Part shown: in pieces, positions 49,301 to 59,590 of the stretch
Layout of the letters: the number at the start of each line of letters is the position of its first letter
Numbering within the stretch: the first letter of the stretch is position 1
DNA from: Alitta virens
Lineage: Eukaryota > Annelida > Polychaeta > Phyllodocida > Nereididae
NCBI GenBank assembly: GCA_932294295.1
Contig: OW028585.1
Coordinates: forward strand, 26,598,177 to 26,662,176
Direction: 5' to 3'
Length of the DNA stretch: 64,000 bases
Notes under the pieces: generated by a model
Seen by the model: the letters and a program-made list of their open reading frames with translations, nothing else
Database searches by the model: none
Told to the model about the DNA's origin: nothing
Position numbers and translations under genes: made by a program

Positions 49301-52300
49301 ACTCATTCGTGTCCATGAGACATGAAAGAATCATTTGGTTAACAATAATTAAATTACAATATTTCTCTGCATCTACTACCACTTCTTTTTAAATGATATT
49401 ACAATGTGCTAATTTATCAATTCATTTCTGAAAGCTTTATTTTAACAGTCTGCTTCTGTAGGATTTCATGTGTGTATTTTACCTTTTTTTTTTCAGATTT
49501 AATTTATGAAGTAATACATACAATTTGTTTATTATAAAATTTAAAATTATTGATTCCAGCTTGATCAGATAAAATTAGCAACAAACAAACAATACCAAAG
49601 AATGTTTTCTGAGGCCGCGGTTTTTTGAGCTTATGTTTCTCGGAACTTTCTCGGACCGTTTTTCATGAGACGGTTGGTCGGAAAATATAAAAAAATCCCC
49701 AGAAAGTGTTTTTTTTTCATAAATTAACACAATATTTGCCCAGACAATTATTGATTTATTAATTGAGTGGCACTGCAAAAGTTTGGCCGGTGGTGTCGAG
49801 AAACAAAAGATCAAAAAACCGGCGCCTAAGTAACAAAAGCTGGTATCAAGAACGATTTATAACTGGGCCTTGAATTAATTCGGATACAATTTATTTTGCA
49901 TACTTATAAGTTAGAAAACCCTCTAAGTTAATCATGTCTATAACTATATGAATGCTGTTTTCCGATATACACTCCTTTCGTGCGTAAGCCATGTTTGCAT
50001 TTTTGTCTCATTGACCTCTCTTTGCACAATGGAGAAGTAATGCTATCATAATATATTATGACGTTATCAAAATTAGGTCAATGAAGCAAAAATGTCAACA
50101 TGGCTGCCACGTTAAGGGGTGTATTGCACACTGATGCAAAAAAAAAAAAAAACGAATCACTCTGACCTCCTTCATCCTAGGAGTGCTTTTCCCCTTGACG
50201 TGCATCAATCTCTGCTTGATCGTGTGTTCGACATGGTTGAAGCCTGAAGCTGCGCCCCCCTTCATGTACCTGAGACAAAATATTTATAAAAGAAATATAT
50301 ATATGCATTTTTGAAAGGTGGCACTGTAAGACAGTAAAAATAAAATTATATCTGAATATATATATATAGGAGAAAATATATTTTATTGACTTTGAAATTA
50401 ATTCTTCTGTAATGTAAGCCGTGAAATAGAAAATATCAAATTTTTTCATATTTTTAGTCCCAGAATTATTCTTAGTTGTGTGAAATAAGTTTTACTAAGT
50501 CTGTCTTATTGATTTTTTTCATCTATTTATCATTTATGAATTTCTCACTTGATTCCTCCCTTGGCTTTGAAATAAGACAGAAAAAGTTTGGATTCGTTGC
50601 CTTGCGTCTCTCTGTGCTGGATGGGGTCCCCTCCGAGGTAGTCATCAAGTTCCACCGCCTTGTAGGCCACTGTTCCCGCTTCATCCTAAAGATAAGGATC
50701 ATAATATGAAAACACATCCATCCAAAAAAAGATAACTTTAATGGTCAAATCAGTCAAAAAATGAATGAATGCATCAATCAATGAATGCATCAATCAATCA
50801 ATCAATCAATCAAATTATTCCTAACAATGCAAAAACCAAATGTATTTTCAGCAAAATGGATCTAATTCTTTCTGAGTCTAACCAGTCAGCTGGCCAAATA
50901 TATCTTGATTATAGTAGAATTCCAAATAAATGTTCACTTTTTTCTTGCTCGTTCTTTTTTTTTTTGTTCATACATGTAGCGAAAAAAAAGCAAAGAAAAT
51001 TTTAAAAAAAATTAAAAATAGAAAATGATGCCAATTAGTCAAAGCCTTGTCATCAGTATGACCATTTGTGATAGTCACAGAGAAGTTGCAAAAATTACGA
51101 TGTTATATCATTCCCAGCAGTATTTTTTATCATAGAGATAGTTTGGGTTGGACTTCTTGCTAACATTTCAATTTTGCGCTGTGCTATTTATTGGAAAATA
51201 TGACTGAAAAATAGATGGACATTTATCTTGAATCTTGCACTATGATCCCTTACTTTACTTAGAACTAGACCTTATCTATCTACCTGGCTGGTGTTTTCTC
51301 CTTGCCAGAAATGAATGTGGCTCTCCAATTTCTTACCTCGGGTTTCTTTTACCTGAAATCATAAATAAATAAATGTCAAACAAATATTCAAAAGTTAATA
51401 CAGGCAGTTCCATTTAAAAGTGTGGGGGGGGGGGGGGTGGACCTGATAATTTTCAAACAAACCCCCCACCCCCATGCACTTTTTCCTAAATTAAGATATT
51501 AAGAAAATAGTGCTCAATCCCCCTCCCCCTCTTTTTCTCGTTTGGAGAACCCCACCCCCCGCTTTTTCAGGAATCATCCAATCTGCCTACATCCCTCACT
51601 ATTGAATGGAACAACCCTAGAACGATATCTGACAAAAGACATTCTGCAATAATTAGCATTTTATAAAGCAAGATTTTAGATGCCATTTTTGGTAGTTTAT
51701 ACATTCAGAGGATCTTTAAAACATAACAATGCGGTAATTCCATCTGTCCGCGAAGTAATTACTTTCCACCAGGTCAGAAAGAATATATCTATTCTGTTTG
51801 GAATTTATATATTATACGTGGAATATCTCTAATGCACCAGGCCGTCTGGTTAAAAAAAAAATCCTAAAATTCGCCCTTGACTGCACACACCGCATTTCTT
51901 CCAAAGTTCATGTTAAATGCGCTTGAAGAATATTAAAAAGTCAAAATCTTGATTTAATTATTAATCAAAAATGTACAAAGCAATTATTTAAAAGATTAAA
52001 CATATGATTTCATATATCATTTACTATACATGGCCAAATGTGCCATGTGCGTTTTCCATGCATTTGGATAAGTGCATGGTTTTTGCCTGATTATACTTAG
52101 CTAAAAACCATGCGCTTTCCATGCGTTTATCCTTCTCATGGAAAACGCACGTGGCACATTTGGCCATGTAGCATATGCCGTTATGAGAACATATTTCCTG
52201 TCATAAAATTAAAGCAATATTAATCTATAAGTTAAATCTACAATTAGTAATGGTTAAACTCTATAGCTCTCCCCTAGTCCCTAAATGAAGATAATGTAGA

Positions 52301-55300
52301 TTAGTTTTTAAAAAAAATTGATAAGAACAATTAGTTAATTCCCTATTTTAAATTTTAAATATTATATCAACCACAATATTGAAACTGTTACAGATTAACA
52401 AATACAAGAAATATGAACAAGAAATTAGTAAAAATGACCACAGAAAAAAAGGCATTTTTAATGAACATATTTCTAAAAGGAAGTATAAAATGTATCTAAA
52501 ACCAGCGAAATTTAATAAAAAATTAATTTTTTATACCTGTAAGGATAAACCGTTTGGTTCTCCAGTAAGAAATTGCTAAAAAATAATTTCATTAAAAAAA
52601 TAATAACTTGAATATGAATGATAAATCAATGTGAGGTAATATCAATAAGGAGTACTAATATAGAAGGAATAACAATTTCCTTTTAATTTTTTTATATCAT
52701 GCTTAACTTACAGATAATAGTATGTAGGAGTCTCCGTCATAGAATGCGCCAAACTGGTCACGTGGTACAGCAACTGGCTGGAAATTCTGAAAAGAAAAAT
52801 AACATATAATTTTAGATTATAAAATAAATCAAATATAGCAAATAGTGATGGCAAATCGGTCTCAAAACTGACATCGATTAATCGGCAAGCTGTCCGATGC
52901 TATAATCGATTTTTTTTTTCAAAACATTAACTCCTCAACGTTCAAACCTTAATGACACCTTAATTAGTATAAAAAAACCCACAAACGGAAAAATCGCTTT
53001 TCAAAACTAGCATTGATTATCGGCTGTTACTTTCTTTTGCCAACGATAATCGATTAAAATCGATAATCGATTAAAATCGGCCGATTCGTACCATCACTAA
53101 TACCAAAATATGCAAGGTTCTTGTGGCCATTCTGAATATTCATACATACAAAATAATAAAATTATCGAAATATTCTTATTCGATAAACGTTCAGTTATGT
53201 CTTTATCGCCATAAACCGACTGCATTGATTTATGTAATCATTGTTTGTACTGATGTTCTAAACATATATGCATAACATTATTATCTAACTTTCTTGTGAT
53301 CATATATAACAGATCAATCATTTGTGCATGATTTTATTAATGTACACTGATGACAGCGTGTCACAGCAATATGTTGTACATTTCCTGGAAATATACAATT
53401 TTCTATTTAGGCTCTAATCCCGATTATTACAAATGTCAGTACATCTCTAATCGGAATAAAATATATTTTTTGTATCTGTTAATTTCACAATTTCTACATT
53501 AGTTCCCGTTTGACTTTGTTGCATTCAATTAGCTCCTGACAATGTTCACTTGCAAAACATAGTTATGGTATGTTTAAGAGTGAAGACTTTTGCTTTTTTA
53601 ACTGAGAAGTGGGCATGATCATGTTCCTGTGTGTCCCACGTTAACTTGGTGACTCATATTATCCGAGACATCGCTGTAATCATATCAAGATGATGACTCA
53701 TCATGGCCAGAAGCAGCTGTCATAATTATATATATAAGGCCTGTCTGGCTTTTTACACAAGGAGGCAGGCTGCTCTGCCCACTGATGATATGGATCAGTG
53801 AATCTGGGATTTTCATTCAGCTGATCAAGGACTGAGATTTGCCTTCATTTTGCAACAGCACACCTCTCAGCTTAGAATGTGTGTCAGGATACTTTAAGTT
53901 GCACATTACAGTTATGACACATCTTCAGACCTGCTGCCTATCATGAGTCATCATACAGCATACACAGTTGCAATAGAGATAGGAATATGTGTACTCATCA
54001 TGCACAAATTTTACTCTCCAAAAACAGGAATATTCCTCACTCTTGCACATATCACTGTAAATGAAAATGGTTACTATGATGTACTTAAGTAGCTAGGAAT
54101 CACAATATACACTGCCCTCCAAAAAGATACTCCGTTATTAGACAACTAACCAGCGACTACTTAAGCACATAAACATAGGCTGCTGCAGCACCATACCCTC
54201 AGCACATCTGAAAAGCAAACAATGAATATTGGCCTAGGTCTATGTATGTGCACTTGAGCACATACATGTAACTGGTACACTTGGCAATGATTATACATAC
54301 ATGCTAAAATGAGTTTTATTTCTTTTGATAACTTCACTAAAATGTATTAATTTCTTGTGTTGCTTTTTTCGTAGTTAGCATGAAAATATTCTTTCTTGTA
54401 ACATTACATTATTCATCAAGTTTTGGATATTATAGAATTAATCAATACGATTATTTAAGTATTAGTATTTGATTTGGCCAGTTTAATTAATGTTCCTGGT
54501 ATGTTTTAATTATCTCGTGACATTTAGGCGACTTTCAGCCTTGTCGATGATCTGCTTAATCAGGTATTTTCGTTTCAGCAAAGATAAATATCCCCTGCAC
54601 AACAAGACCAAGCCAGGAAGATGTTGGAACAGTTGGAGGCTGGTGTCACCTCTTCAAAGATCAGCAAGCTGTTTAGTTGTCGTCTATGAATGGAAAGAGG
54701 ATTACTGCAAAGGATTTGAGGAATCTAAATCTCAACAATGACAGTGAGGATGTAAGATTACTCAGAGTAATGAGCGACATATTGGATGAGGATAGCGAAA
54801 CTGACATTCGAATTTCAACAGACGGTGAAGACTTTGTACAATCCGTCTCCTTTCAAACCACTGCTACGAGGAAGCCAATGAAAGGTTTCCTGAATTGCTT
54901 GTAATGGATACAACTTATAAAGTATACCGGAAAAACATGCATCTGACTAGTTTGATGATAATGGATGGCAACGGCAATGGTCAGGTGGCTCATGGACTAC
55001 ATGGCCAAATGTGCTACGTGCTTTTCCATGCGTTTGGATATCCTTCTCATGGAAAACGCACGTGGCACATTTGGCAATGTACTCACCGCAGAAAACCCGA
55101 ACGCTATTAAAAAATTTCGCAAATGGTTATTGAGCAAAACCCTCTGAGTGTAGTGTGGTAAAGAGTACTAAAGACACAGCCCATGTTGATTGATACAGAC
55201 TTCGCTAAAATTGGAGCCACTCAAAGTGTGTCATGCCTGGCATCAGAATTTAAATCTTTGCCTCTGGCACGTTATTCGTGCCATGAAACGCCGTGAAAAA

Positions 55301-57074
55301 CTGAATGACAAAATTCAAGGAGAACTGGCCTCCATTCTCCAGGGAATCACGTATTCAAGATCAGCAGAAATGTATGAGAAACTCAAAAAGAAATTTCTTT
55401 CAAAGGCTTTCGCCTACCCAAATTTGGCGAAATACTTCTAGGAATGCTGGGCGATATACTTGATGGAATGCTGGGACACTTGTCAAGAGCAGTCGACTTT
55501 ATTTAATTGAAAAGAACTCCTGAATTCTGGAAATCACACCACAAACTTTCTAGAGAGTTTCCACCGAAAGGTGAATAGACATTAACTTCCACAACTTCTC
55601 TTGAGGTCTGCATCAAGTTCCTACATGATTATGACAAGGGAAAGGAGGAACAAAGAAATCTCCAGGCAACCATTGCTTCCACTAAAATTAAGTATAACTT
55701 GAGTGAGGAATGTCCCATGACAAATGCTAGTTCTTCTGCTGCAACTGACTATGTTGGTTATCCCATGGCCAAAGAACTGAATCATGCAAAGAAGATTCTC
55801 AGTGGAAAATTTCCTTGACATTTGCACCTATATGAGGGTCAAACCTATGAATTCTCCTTTCAAAATCTGGAATTACATGCCCGAGTACTTTTAGAAAAAC
55901 GATGAAGATTATTTGTAAACATGGCTTTGCCTGTGTACTTGTCAAGAAACTTAATTTGCAAAAACATTGGATTAACCAAAGATGGAGAAGGACAACACCA
56001 AACCTGTATCATCAGCCATGTGCTCCAAGACCTCACATACTGTTTCTGACATTCCCGAAAAGCTTACTTTGTCCTCTACAAGGAAGTTTTCTTATTCGAT
56101 GGCTATGTTTAGAGAAATCGCCTAGGTATCTTCAACATTAGGCAATGCAGACTTCACTCAAAGAGCAAGTCAAGTGAAAACGTTAATGAAAGCTTGGACC
56201 GAGGGCAAGAACATTCCTGTGCCACCACAGCCTGTTGAGGATACGTATGACGTCGTTTCCTCAACTGATCTTCCAATTGCCAAATCACCCACATCAGTGC
56301 TTTAATTACAATGAAAGAACCACTCGTAACTACACCTACAACAAATGATGAAATGAAATGACCTCAGAAGACACTGTATCAAAGAATCCGCCATCACCAA
56401 AAACCCATTCAGGTTGAGAAAGACTGTTGTCTGGCATTGTGCCGGTCCGGGCAAATGCCATTGGGACTAAAAGGAAAGAACTGACAAAATTACTAAAGAA
56501 AAGTCTGCCAACTACATCATTCTGTCGCCGACACTTGCATTTGTCTGCTGGTTAAAAAACGCTGATGTTAGGCAGTTTAGGGCGGGGGCCTAGCTTCGAG
56601 GTAGCGCTCTAGGCTTCCAACCGCTGGGTCCCGGGTTCAATTCCCGGTCGAGCCTAAGTTGGATGGCTGTTTCATCCTTCGTCTCATTGCCATGGTCTCT
56701 GCCTGTCCTAATTAGCCCAACTGGTGCAGAAATACAGGATGTAAAGCCTTAATCACACACACACACACATGTTAGGCAGTTGCATTCTATATAGAGGCCG
56801 TCAAAATGCCATGGATACAGTATTGAAATATGGCTGATTATGCTGAAAAAAAAGGCTCCAAACCCCCTTCCCCTTCCAAACCCATTAATAAAATTCAGTG
56901 GTCTATGGTAAAATTTTACACCTAAGGCAGAATTCATTGCTTAATTTTTGCAAATTTGCCGAGGGTATGCTGCTGCAGCAGTCTATGTTTCATATTTACC
57001 TCGATTCGCCATATTACGAAACATGTCGTTCCCCTGGCAACGGTTTTGAATGCTGGATCTATGTTTTCCCCCAT
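36675..57074 (-). CDS. VIL1-like: Villin, actin-bundling/severing protein, complete in 25 coding exons
   Basis: Villin caps, severs, nucleates and bundles actin filaments, typically in microvilli. Exons in transcript order: 57074-57000, 52786-52712, 51352-51284, 50685-50549, 50269-50167, 49258-49148, 48530-48423, 48202-48090, 47645-47567, 47164-47066, 46616-46472, 46134-46034, 45598-45449, 44533-44447, 44114-44043, 43850-43749, 43002-42919, 42826-42771, 42088-41995, 41859-41764, 41324-41211, 40778-40656, 38957-38886, 37280-37176, 36788-36675. They total 2484 nt, giving 827 aa plus stop, the same length I recall for human villin. Every junction is GT-AG and stays in frame. The start is the ATG beginning [10 protein letters not shown], 14 nt inside an exon with acceptor AG at 57089-57090, so a noncoding upstream exon is likely. 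Six gelsolin repeats are followed by a headpiece. No frameshift or in-frame stop was found. Advillin or villin-like naming is possible. Confidence 0.97.
38631..38849. mobile_element. MITE M3-like element in villin intron
   Basis: TACAGTTATACCAAAAATTA TTCAG at left and CTGAATAATTTCTGGTTCGA CTGT at right are imperfect inverted repeats. It lies between villin exons 23 and 24. Confidence 0.65.
39598..39655 (-). mobile_element. SINE B fragment in villin intron
   Basis: TACGACCTGCTAGATCTACC, then CAGAGACAGACATAATGATG and AGATGATAA match the SINE B 3' half. Confidence 0.6.
40656..41859 (-). other. Villin gelsolin repeat G6 (exons 20-22, residues 621-731)
   Basis: Exon 20 gives [20 protein letters not shown]. 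Exon 21 gives [20 protein letters not shown] then [10 protein letters not shown], the G6 core. Exon 22 ends with the villin-typical [17 protein letters not shown]6 is the last gelsolin repeat before the headpiece linker. Confidence 0.95.
42611..42698. mobile_element. Palindromic element P2, copy 3, in villin intron
   Basis: CCCAGATAAGATGCTATATT at left and TGTCGGCCACTATCTAGG at right. The middle CATCAGCCAGACGTCGACAA is partly self-complementary with ACATTGGGCTGATGTCGG. Confidence 0.7.
43190..43693 (-). mobile_element. SINE B copy split by a hAT-like MITE
   Basis: The SINE tail part (GAGGCTACTGGACTGG, GCTTAGTCTTATA) lies left of the MITE. It continues at right as TATGACCATCTGCCAGAGGC, GGCTTGCAGTCCACACCATG, TTGCCTCAGCATAGACAAGG and a tRNA-like head ending AGGCCAACTAGCTGCAC. 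It lies between villin exons 16 and 17. Confidence 0.85.
43228..43415. mobile_element. hAT-like MITE, 188 bp, 8 bp target duplication
   Basis: Flanked by GTCTTATA at 43220-43227 and 43416-43423. Left end CGGGGCGGACTGGG and right end CCCAGTCCGCCCCTG are inverted repeats, one base shorter at left. An (TA)n tract fills 43308-43346. Eight-base duplications and CAGGGGCGG-type ends are typical of hAT. No transposase. Confidence 0.88.
44661..44880. mobile_element. MITE M5, copy 1, in villin intron
   Basis: Left arm ATACCCCTTTTCACAGAGTA GCCATG and right arm AATGGCTGCCACATGAAAGA GGTGTAT are inverted repeats. An internal (TA)n tract lies at 44721-44740. The second copy is at 49975-50125. Confidence 0.7.
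44948..45180. mobile_element. MITE M2, degraded copy, in villin intron
   Basis: TACACTCTCAATCAGCGAAA at left and AATATTGCTGATTGCGCGAA at right resemble the M2 ends seen at 30423 and 59591. Confidence 0.5.
46034..47164 (-). other. Villin gelsolin repeat G3 and central linker (exons 10-12, residues 291-405)
   Basis: Exon 10 gives [17 protein letters not shown], the gelsolin core beta-hairpin. Exon 11 gives [20 protein letters not shown], then [13 protein letters not shown]. Exon 12 ([20 protein letters not shown] then PDDGSGTKK) is the linker between the N- and C-terminal halves. The exon 11-12 junction is phase 1 (G|CC, Ala). Confidence 0.94.
47756..47880 (+). mobile_element. Possible hAT-like terminus in villin intron
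   Basis: Starts CAGGGGCGGATCCAGAAAAT, a common hAT-type end. A long G run follows at 47862-47878. No matching opposite end was found, so this may be a truncated element. Confidence 0.35.
48661..48731 (+). repeat. Short tandem repeat, about 23 bp unit
   Basis: Three units of ATTACAATGNATAACAATTAC-type sequence in the intron between villin exons 6 and 7. Confidence 0.7.
49975..50125. mobile_element. MITE M5, copy 2, in villin intron
   Basis: Left arm ATATACACTCCTTTCGTGCG, then AAGCCATGTTTGCATTTTTG; right arm CAAAAATGTCAACATGGCTG, then CCACGTTAAGGGGTGTATTG. Arms of about 50 bp pair with some mismatches around an AT-rich centre. Confidence 0.8.
50766..50812 (+). repeat. (ATCA)n microsatellite
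   Basis: ATGAATGCATCAATCA then several AATC tetramers, within the intron between villin exons 3 and 4. Confidence 0.8.
52027..52170. mobile_element. Palindromic element P1, copy 4, in villin intron
   Basis: 144 bp with the cleanest ends: TACATGGCCAAATGTGCCAT and GTGGCACATTTGGCCATGTA. Arms carry GCGTTTTCCATGC and its complement twice. It lies between villin exons 2 and 3. Confidence 0.9.
52843..53099. mobile_element. MITE M6, TAGTGATGG ends
   Basis: 257 bp. Left TAGTGATGGCAAATCGG and right CCGATTCGTACCATCACTA are inverted repeats. The interior has several AATCGATTAA-type palindromes. It begins 57 nt upstream of villin exon 2 in transcript orientation. End style is hAT-like but no clear target duplication was seen. 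Confidence 0.75.
54590..56560 (+). pseudogene. Mutator-like (MULE/ZSWIM-type) transposase gene, broken
   Basis: It lies antisense inside villin intron 1. Ordered pieces in changing frames: [59 protein letters not shown] then [66 protein letters not shown]. The MDTTY, DTDF, CLWH and N-x-x-ESFH blocks fit the catalytic core of MULE transposases. Frame changes occur near 54885 and later ones, stops are frequent, and a P1 element interrupts the core at 54998-55081. No terminal repeats were recognised. A domesticated SWIM-domain gene is less likely given the decay. Confidence 0.75.
54998..55081. mobile_element. Palindromic element P1, copy 5 (short), inside MULE pseudogene
   Basis: 84 bp from TACATGGCCAAATGTGCTAC to GTGGCACATTTGGCAATGTA. 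It lacks much of the centre of longer P1 copies. It splits the transposase core after GNGQVAHG. Confidence 0.88.
56565..56781 (+). mobile_element. SINE A, copy 3 with 13 bp target duplication
   Basis: The element at 56578-56768 (191 bp) is flanked by ATGTTAGGCAGTT at 56565-56577 and 56769-56781. Plus orientation: GGGCGGGGGCCTAGCTTCGA head, B box GGGTTCAATTCCC, body GGATGGCTGTTTCATCCTTC, tail (CA)n. It sits at the 3' edge of the MULE remnant, upstream of villin exon 1 donor. Confidence 0.95.
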
Positions 57075-57253
57075 TTTTCAGCGTCGTCCTAAAAATAAAA
57101 ATACATTAAAAGAATCACATAAAATCCACAAAAAGTGTAGAAAACATCAAAATGTACTGAACAGAACTCTTCAGTATTTATTGGTATGGAGTAAAGTGGA
57201 ACCTCGACATTAAGACCACCCTAGCTGGCCTGTCCAATTGAACCTAGACAAAG

Positions 57254-57664
57254 TTAAAGGTGCACTGTCTGTCAAATTTGCAATTTTCTAAGATGCTATC
57301 AAACAGTTGAAAATTACTTTTATTAATCAAGGCACACTAAATTTGTGAAATAATGATTTTATAAGACATTAATAACTTAAAAATAAATTATACATTGGGA
57401 GAAAATCCAGACCAAAACATTGGAAACACAATGGAAATGACATCATCACCATTGTTTAGTATTGTGAGGTCATCACTGGGTTTGTTTACGTATTGAGTTT
57501 TTGATGGCATGAAAAAGTAATATTTATATTATTTATTGTAAATTAAAACTAAATTGTTGTGCAAAAGTGGGTATGTAATGGTGAAAAATATCATGAGACA
57601 AGAAGGCAGTATTGATATATATCATTATTTTAATGTGCAAATTTGACAGACAGTGCACCTTTAA
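57254..57664. mobile_element. piggyBac-like MITE, 403 bp, TTAA-flanked
   Basis: The element at 57258-57660 has TTAA at 57254-57257 and 57661-57664. Left AGGTGCACTGTCTGTCAAAT TTGCA and right TGCAAATTTGACAGACAGTG CACCT are perfect 25 bp inverted repeats. TTAA target sites are the hallmark of piggyBac. It begins 180 bp upstream of the villin start codon and appears to interrupt an M1 copy. Confidence 0.9.
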
Positions 57665-57689
57665 ACAACTTCTGCTATGGATATTATAT

Positions 57690-57984
57690 GATGCTACCTG
57701 CCACTAAACGGAACGGTCTGGCTATAGCTGGCTACTCAAAGCTAGATCTAAAAGTACTTGCAGGATAAGTTGAGAGTGACTCATATTTGTCATTTCTTGG
57801 TTGGAAAGATGTCTACATATTTATGTTACATTACATAAATTTCTTAAATTTACCAAAGTTTACATTTTTTCAGTTGTGGTAGGTGTAAGCCGACCATAAA
57901 CTAGGAGTAGACAGAAGCAGCTGGCTTGAGCTACAACCAGGAATAGCTATCTAGAATAAACCAAAATTTATGGAACTAACTGTA
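57690..57984 (+). mobile_element. MITE M1, copy 5, degraded
   Basis: Contains ATAGCTGGCTACTCAAAGCT, AGATCTAAAAGTACT and GACAGAAGCAGCTGGCTTGA and ends TATGGAACTAACTGTA. The left end appears displaced to about 57215 by the piggyBac-like insertion (CAATTGAACCTAGACAAAG). Confidence 0.7.
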
Positions 57985-58287
57985 TAAAAATTACTCGTTT
58001 TGATGGTGAGGATTGAGGAAGTTTAAATTATAAGAATACTTGATAAAGTTTACTGGTACTAATCAATCATTCTGATTCCTGTATTAAACTTTTTGATCTA
58101 GGGGCCTGTCTGTTATATACATCACTTTTCCCTTTTTTGATGTACGTCATATTTGTTCACGTGTAATCTTCAATGAAAAATGAAAGATCTAAAATATAAA
58201 AATATCAGGTCAATGTTTTCCTTCGAGATATTCACTACATTTAATATTGTCTTAGCATTGCCAGAATTTCTAACGGCGTTTTACATC

Positions 58288-58562
58288 AGCAGGGGGCCTA
58301 GTGGTTAATTGGTCAGCTCTCCTGAAAGTCCTGGGTTTGAACCTCAGTCCAAAACACTCATCGTGAGCTACATCTTGCCTTTGCACTATCTGTACATGAA
58401 CTTGTACTCAGTGTCTGTGCTGGGGCAAGTAAAAAGGACCCACCCATGGGGTAAATGCATAGCACGGTGAGAGCACCAAGCCTTATCATCTCTTCATTGC
58501 GTCTGCCTGCAGCTGGTCATATAACTGACTAAGCTTCAGACCCGGTAGCATTGAGACACTGA
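58288..58562 (+). mobile_element. SINE B, near full length
   Basis: tRNA-like head GGCCTAGTGGTTAATTGGTC with B box GGGTTTGAACCTC. Body: CAGTGTCTGTGCTGGGGCAA, CCCATGGGGTAAATGCATAG, AAGCCTTATCATCTCTTCAT. Tail: GCTTCAGACCCGGTAGCATT GAGACA. A TATGC microsatellite starts directly after the 3' end. Confidence 0.87.
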
Positions 58563-58569
58563 AACATAC

Positions 58570-59012
58570 CCTATGCTATGCTAAGCTATACTGCTATTCT
58601 ATGCTATGCTAAGCTATACTATGCTGTACTGCTATTTTATGCTATGCTATGCTATGCTATGCTATACTGCTATGCTATGCTATGCTATGTTATACTGCTA
58701 TGCTATGATATGCTATACTGCTATGCTATGCTATGCTATGCTATGCTATGCTATGTTATACTGCTATGCTATGATATGCTATACTGCTATGCTATGCTAT
58801 GCAATACTATACTACTTTGCTGTTATGCAATGCTATATGACTATACTGCTATGCTATGCTATGCTATGCTATGCTATGCTATGCTATGTTAAGCTATGCT
58901 ATGCTATGCTATGCTATGCTATGCTATGCTATGCTATGCTATGCTATGCTGCTATTCTATGCTATGCAATGCTATATGACTATACTGCTATGCTAAGCTA
59001 TGCTATGCTTTC
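58570..59012 (+). repeat. (TATGC)n microsatellite
   Basis: About 440 bp of CTATG pentamers with TACTG, AAGCT and GATAT variants arranged in recurring 40-60 bp blocks. Cys-Tyr-Ala-Met frames are shadows. Confidence 0.95.
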
Positions 59013-59590
59013 ACAAGACATTGTCAATTCTAATAACATTCAAGTGAATTGCATTTCACAGTGCTGTGCATGTCGTTCAGGTGTCCTAAATAAAACTTTG
59101 CACAAAATTAGACAAGCTCTATATAGTTCACAAATTATGTGTGTTTAGTGCATGGAAGCATGCAGGTACCCCATGATCATATGAATGTGTGTTGTTTACA
59201 CATAAGGAACACATTTGTTGTGGCACACATAGATATTAAATACAGGCCTATGGGGTTGAACTATCTTATATTCAGCCTGATACAAGCTATACTTAGCTGG
59301 ACCCCAACTTAAAAACCCCGCTAGTTGTCTAAATAGTACATACTAGTTATATCGGTCTACTTAGAGTTATAACTTAAGGATTCTATGAATTTGAAATTAT
59401 TGTGAATAATATTACATATTCGTGTACATTTTGAGGTCATAGAAGTAGTAGTATTTACAGAACACGTGTCTATGAAGTTATATAAGCCATAGTACAACGA
59501 GTATACTGTTGCAACAGGATATAATTATGGAACTATTATATTTGAAGTAAATTTACTACGTTTATATTCAGTATTTTGGCATAAACCTAT

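Larger units (their letters stand above)
50167..57074 (-). other. Villin gelsolin repeat G1 (exons 1-5, residues about 1-153)
   Basis: Exon 1 gives [15 protein letters not shown] and FVIWRIE; exon 2 gives the hallmark [12 protein letters not shown]; exon 3 gives [12 protein letters not shown]; exon 4 gives [19 protein letters not shown] and [10 protein letters not shown]; exon 5 gives the basic stretch [15 protein letters not shown] leading into G2. In this family G1 carries a Ca2+- and actin-monomer-binding fold and the adjoining basic region binds phosphoinositide. Those functions are family knowledge; the motifs are what I read. Exon 1 is only 25 codons and lies 4.2 kb from exon 2, so an automatic annotation could miss it. 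Confidence 0.95.

Noticed and set aside
58578..59148. Cys/Tyr/Met-rich frames that look like knottin-like peptides
   Set aside because: Translation of a TATGC pentamer array; no signal peptide or cleavage structure.
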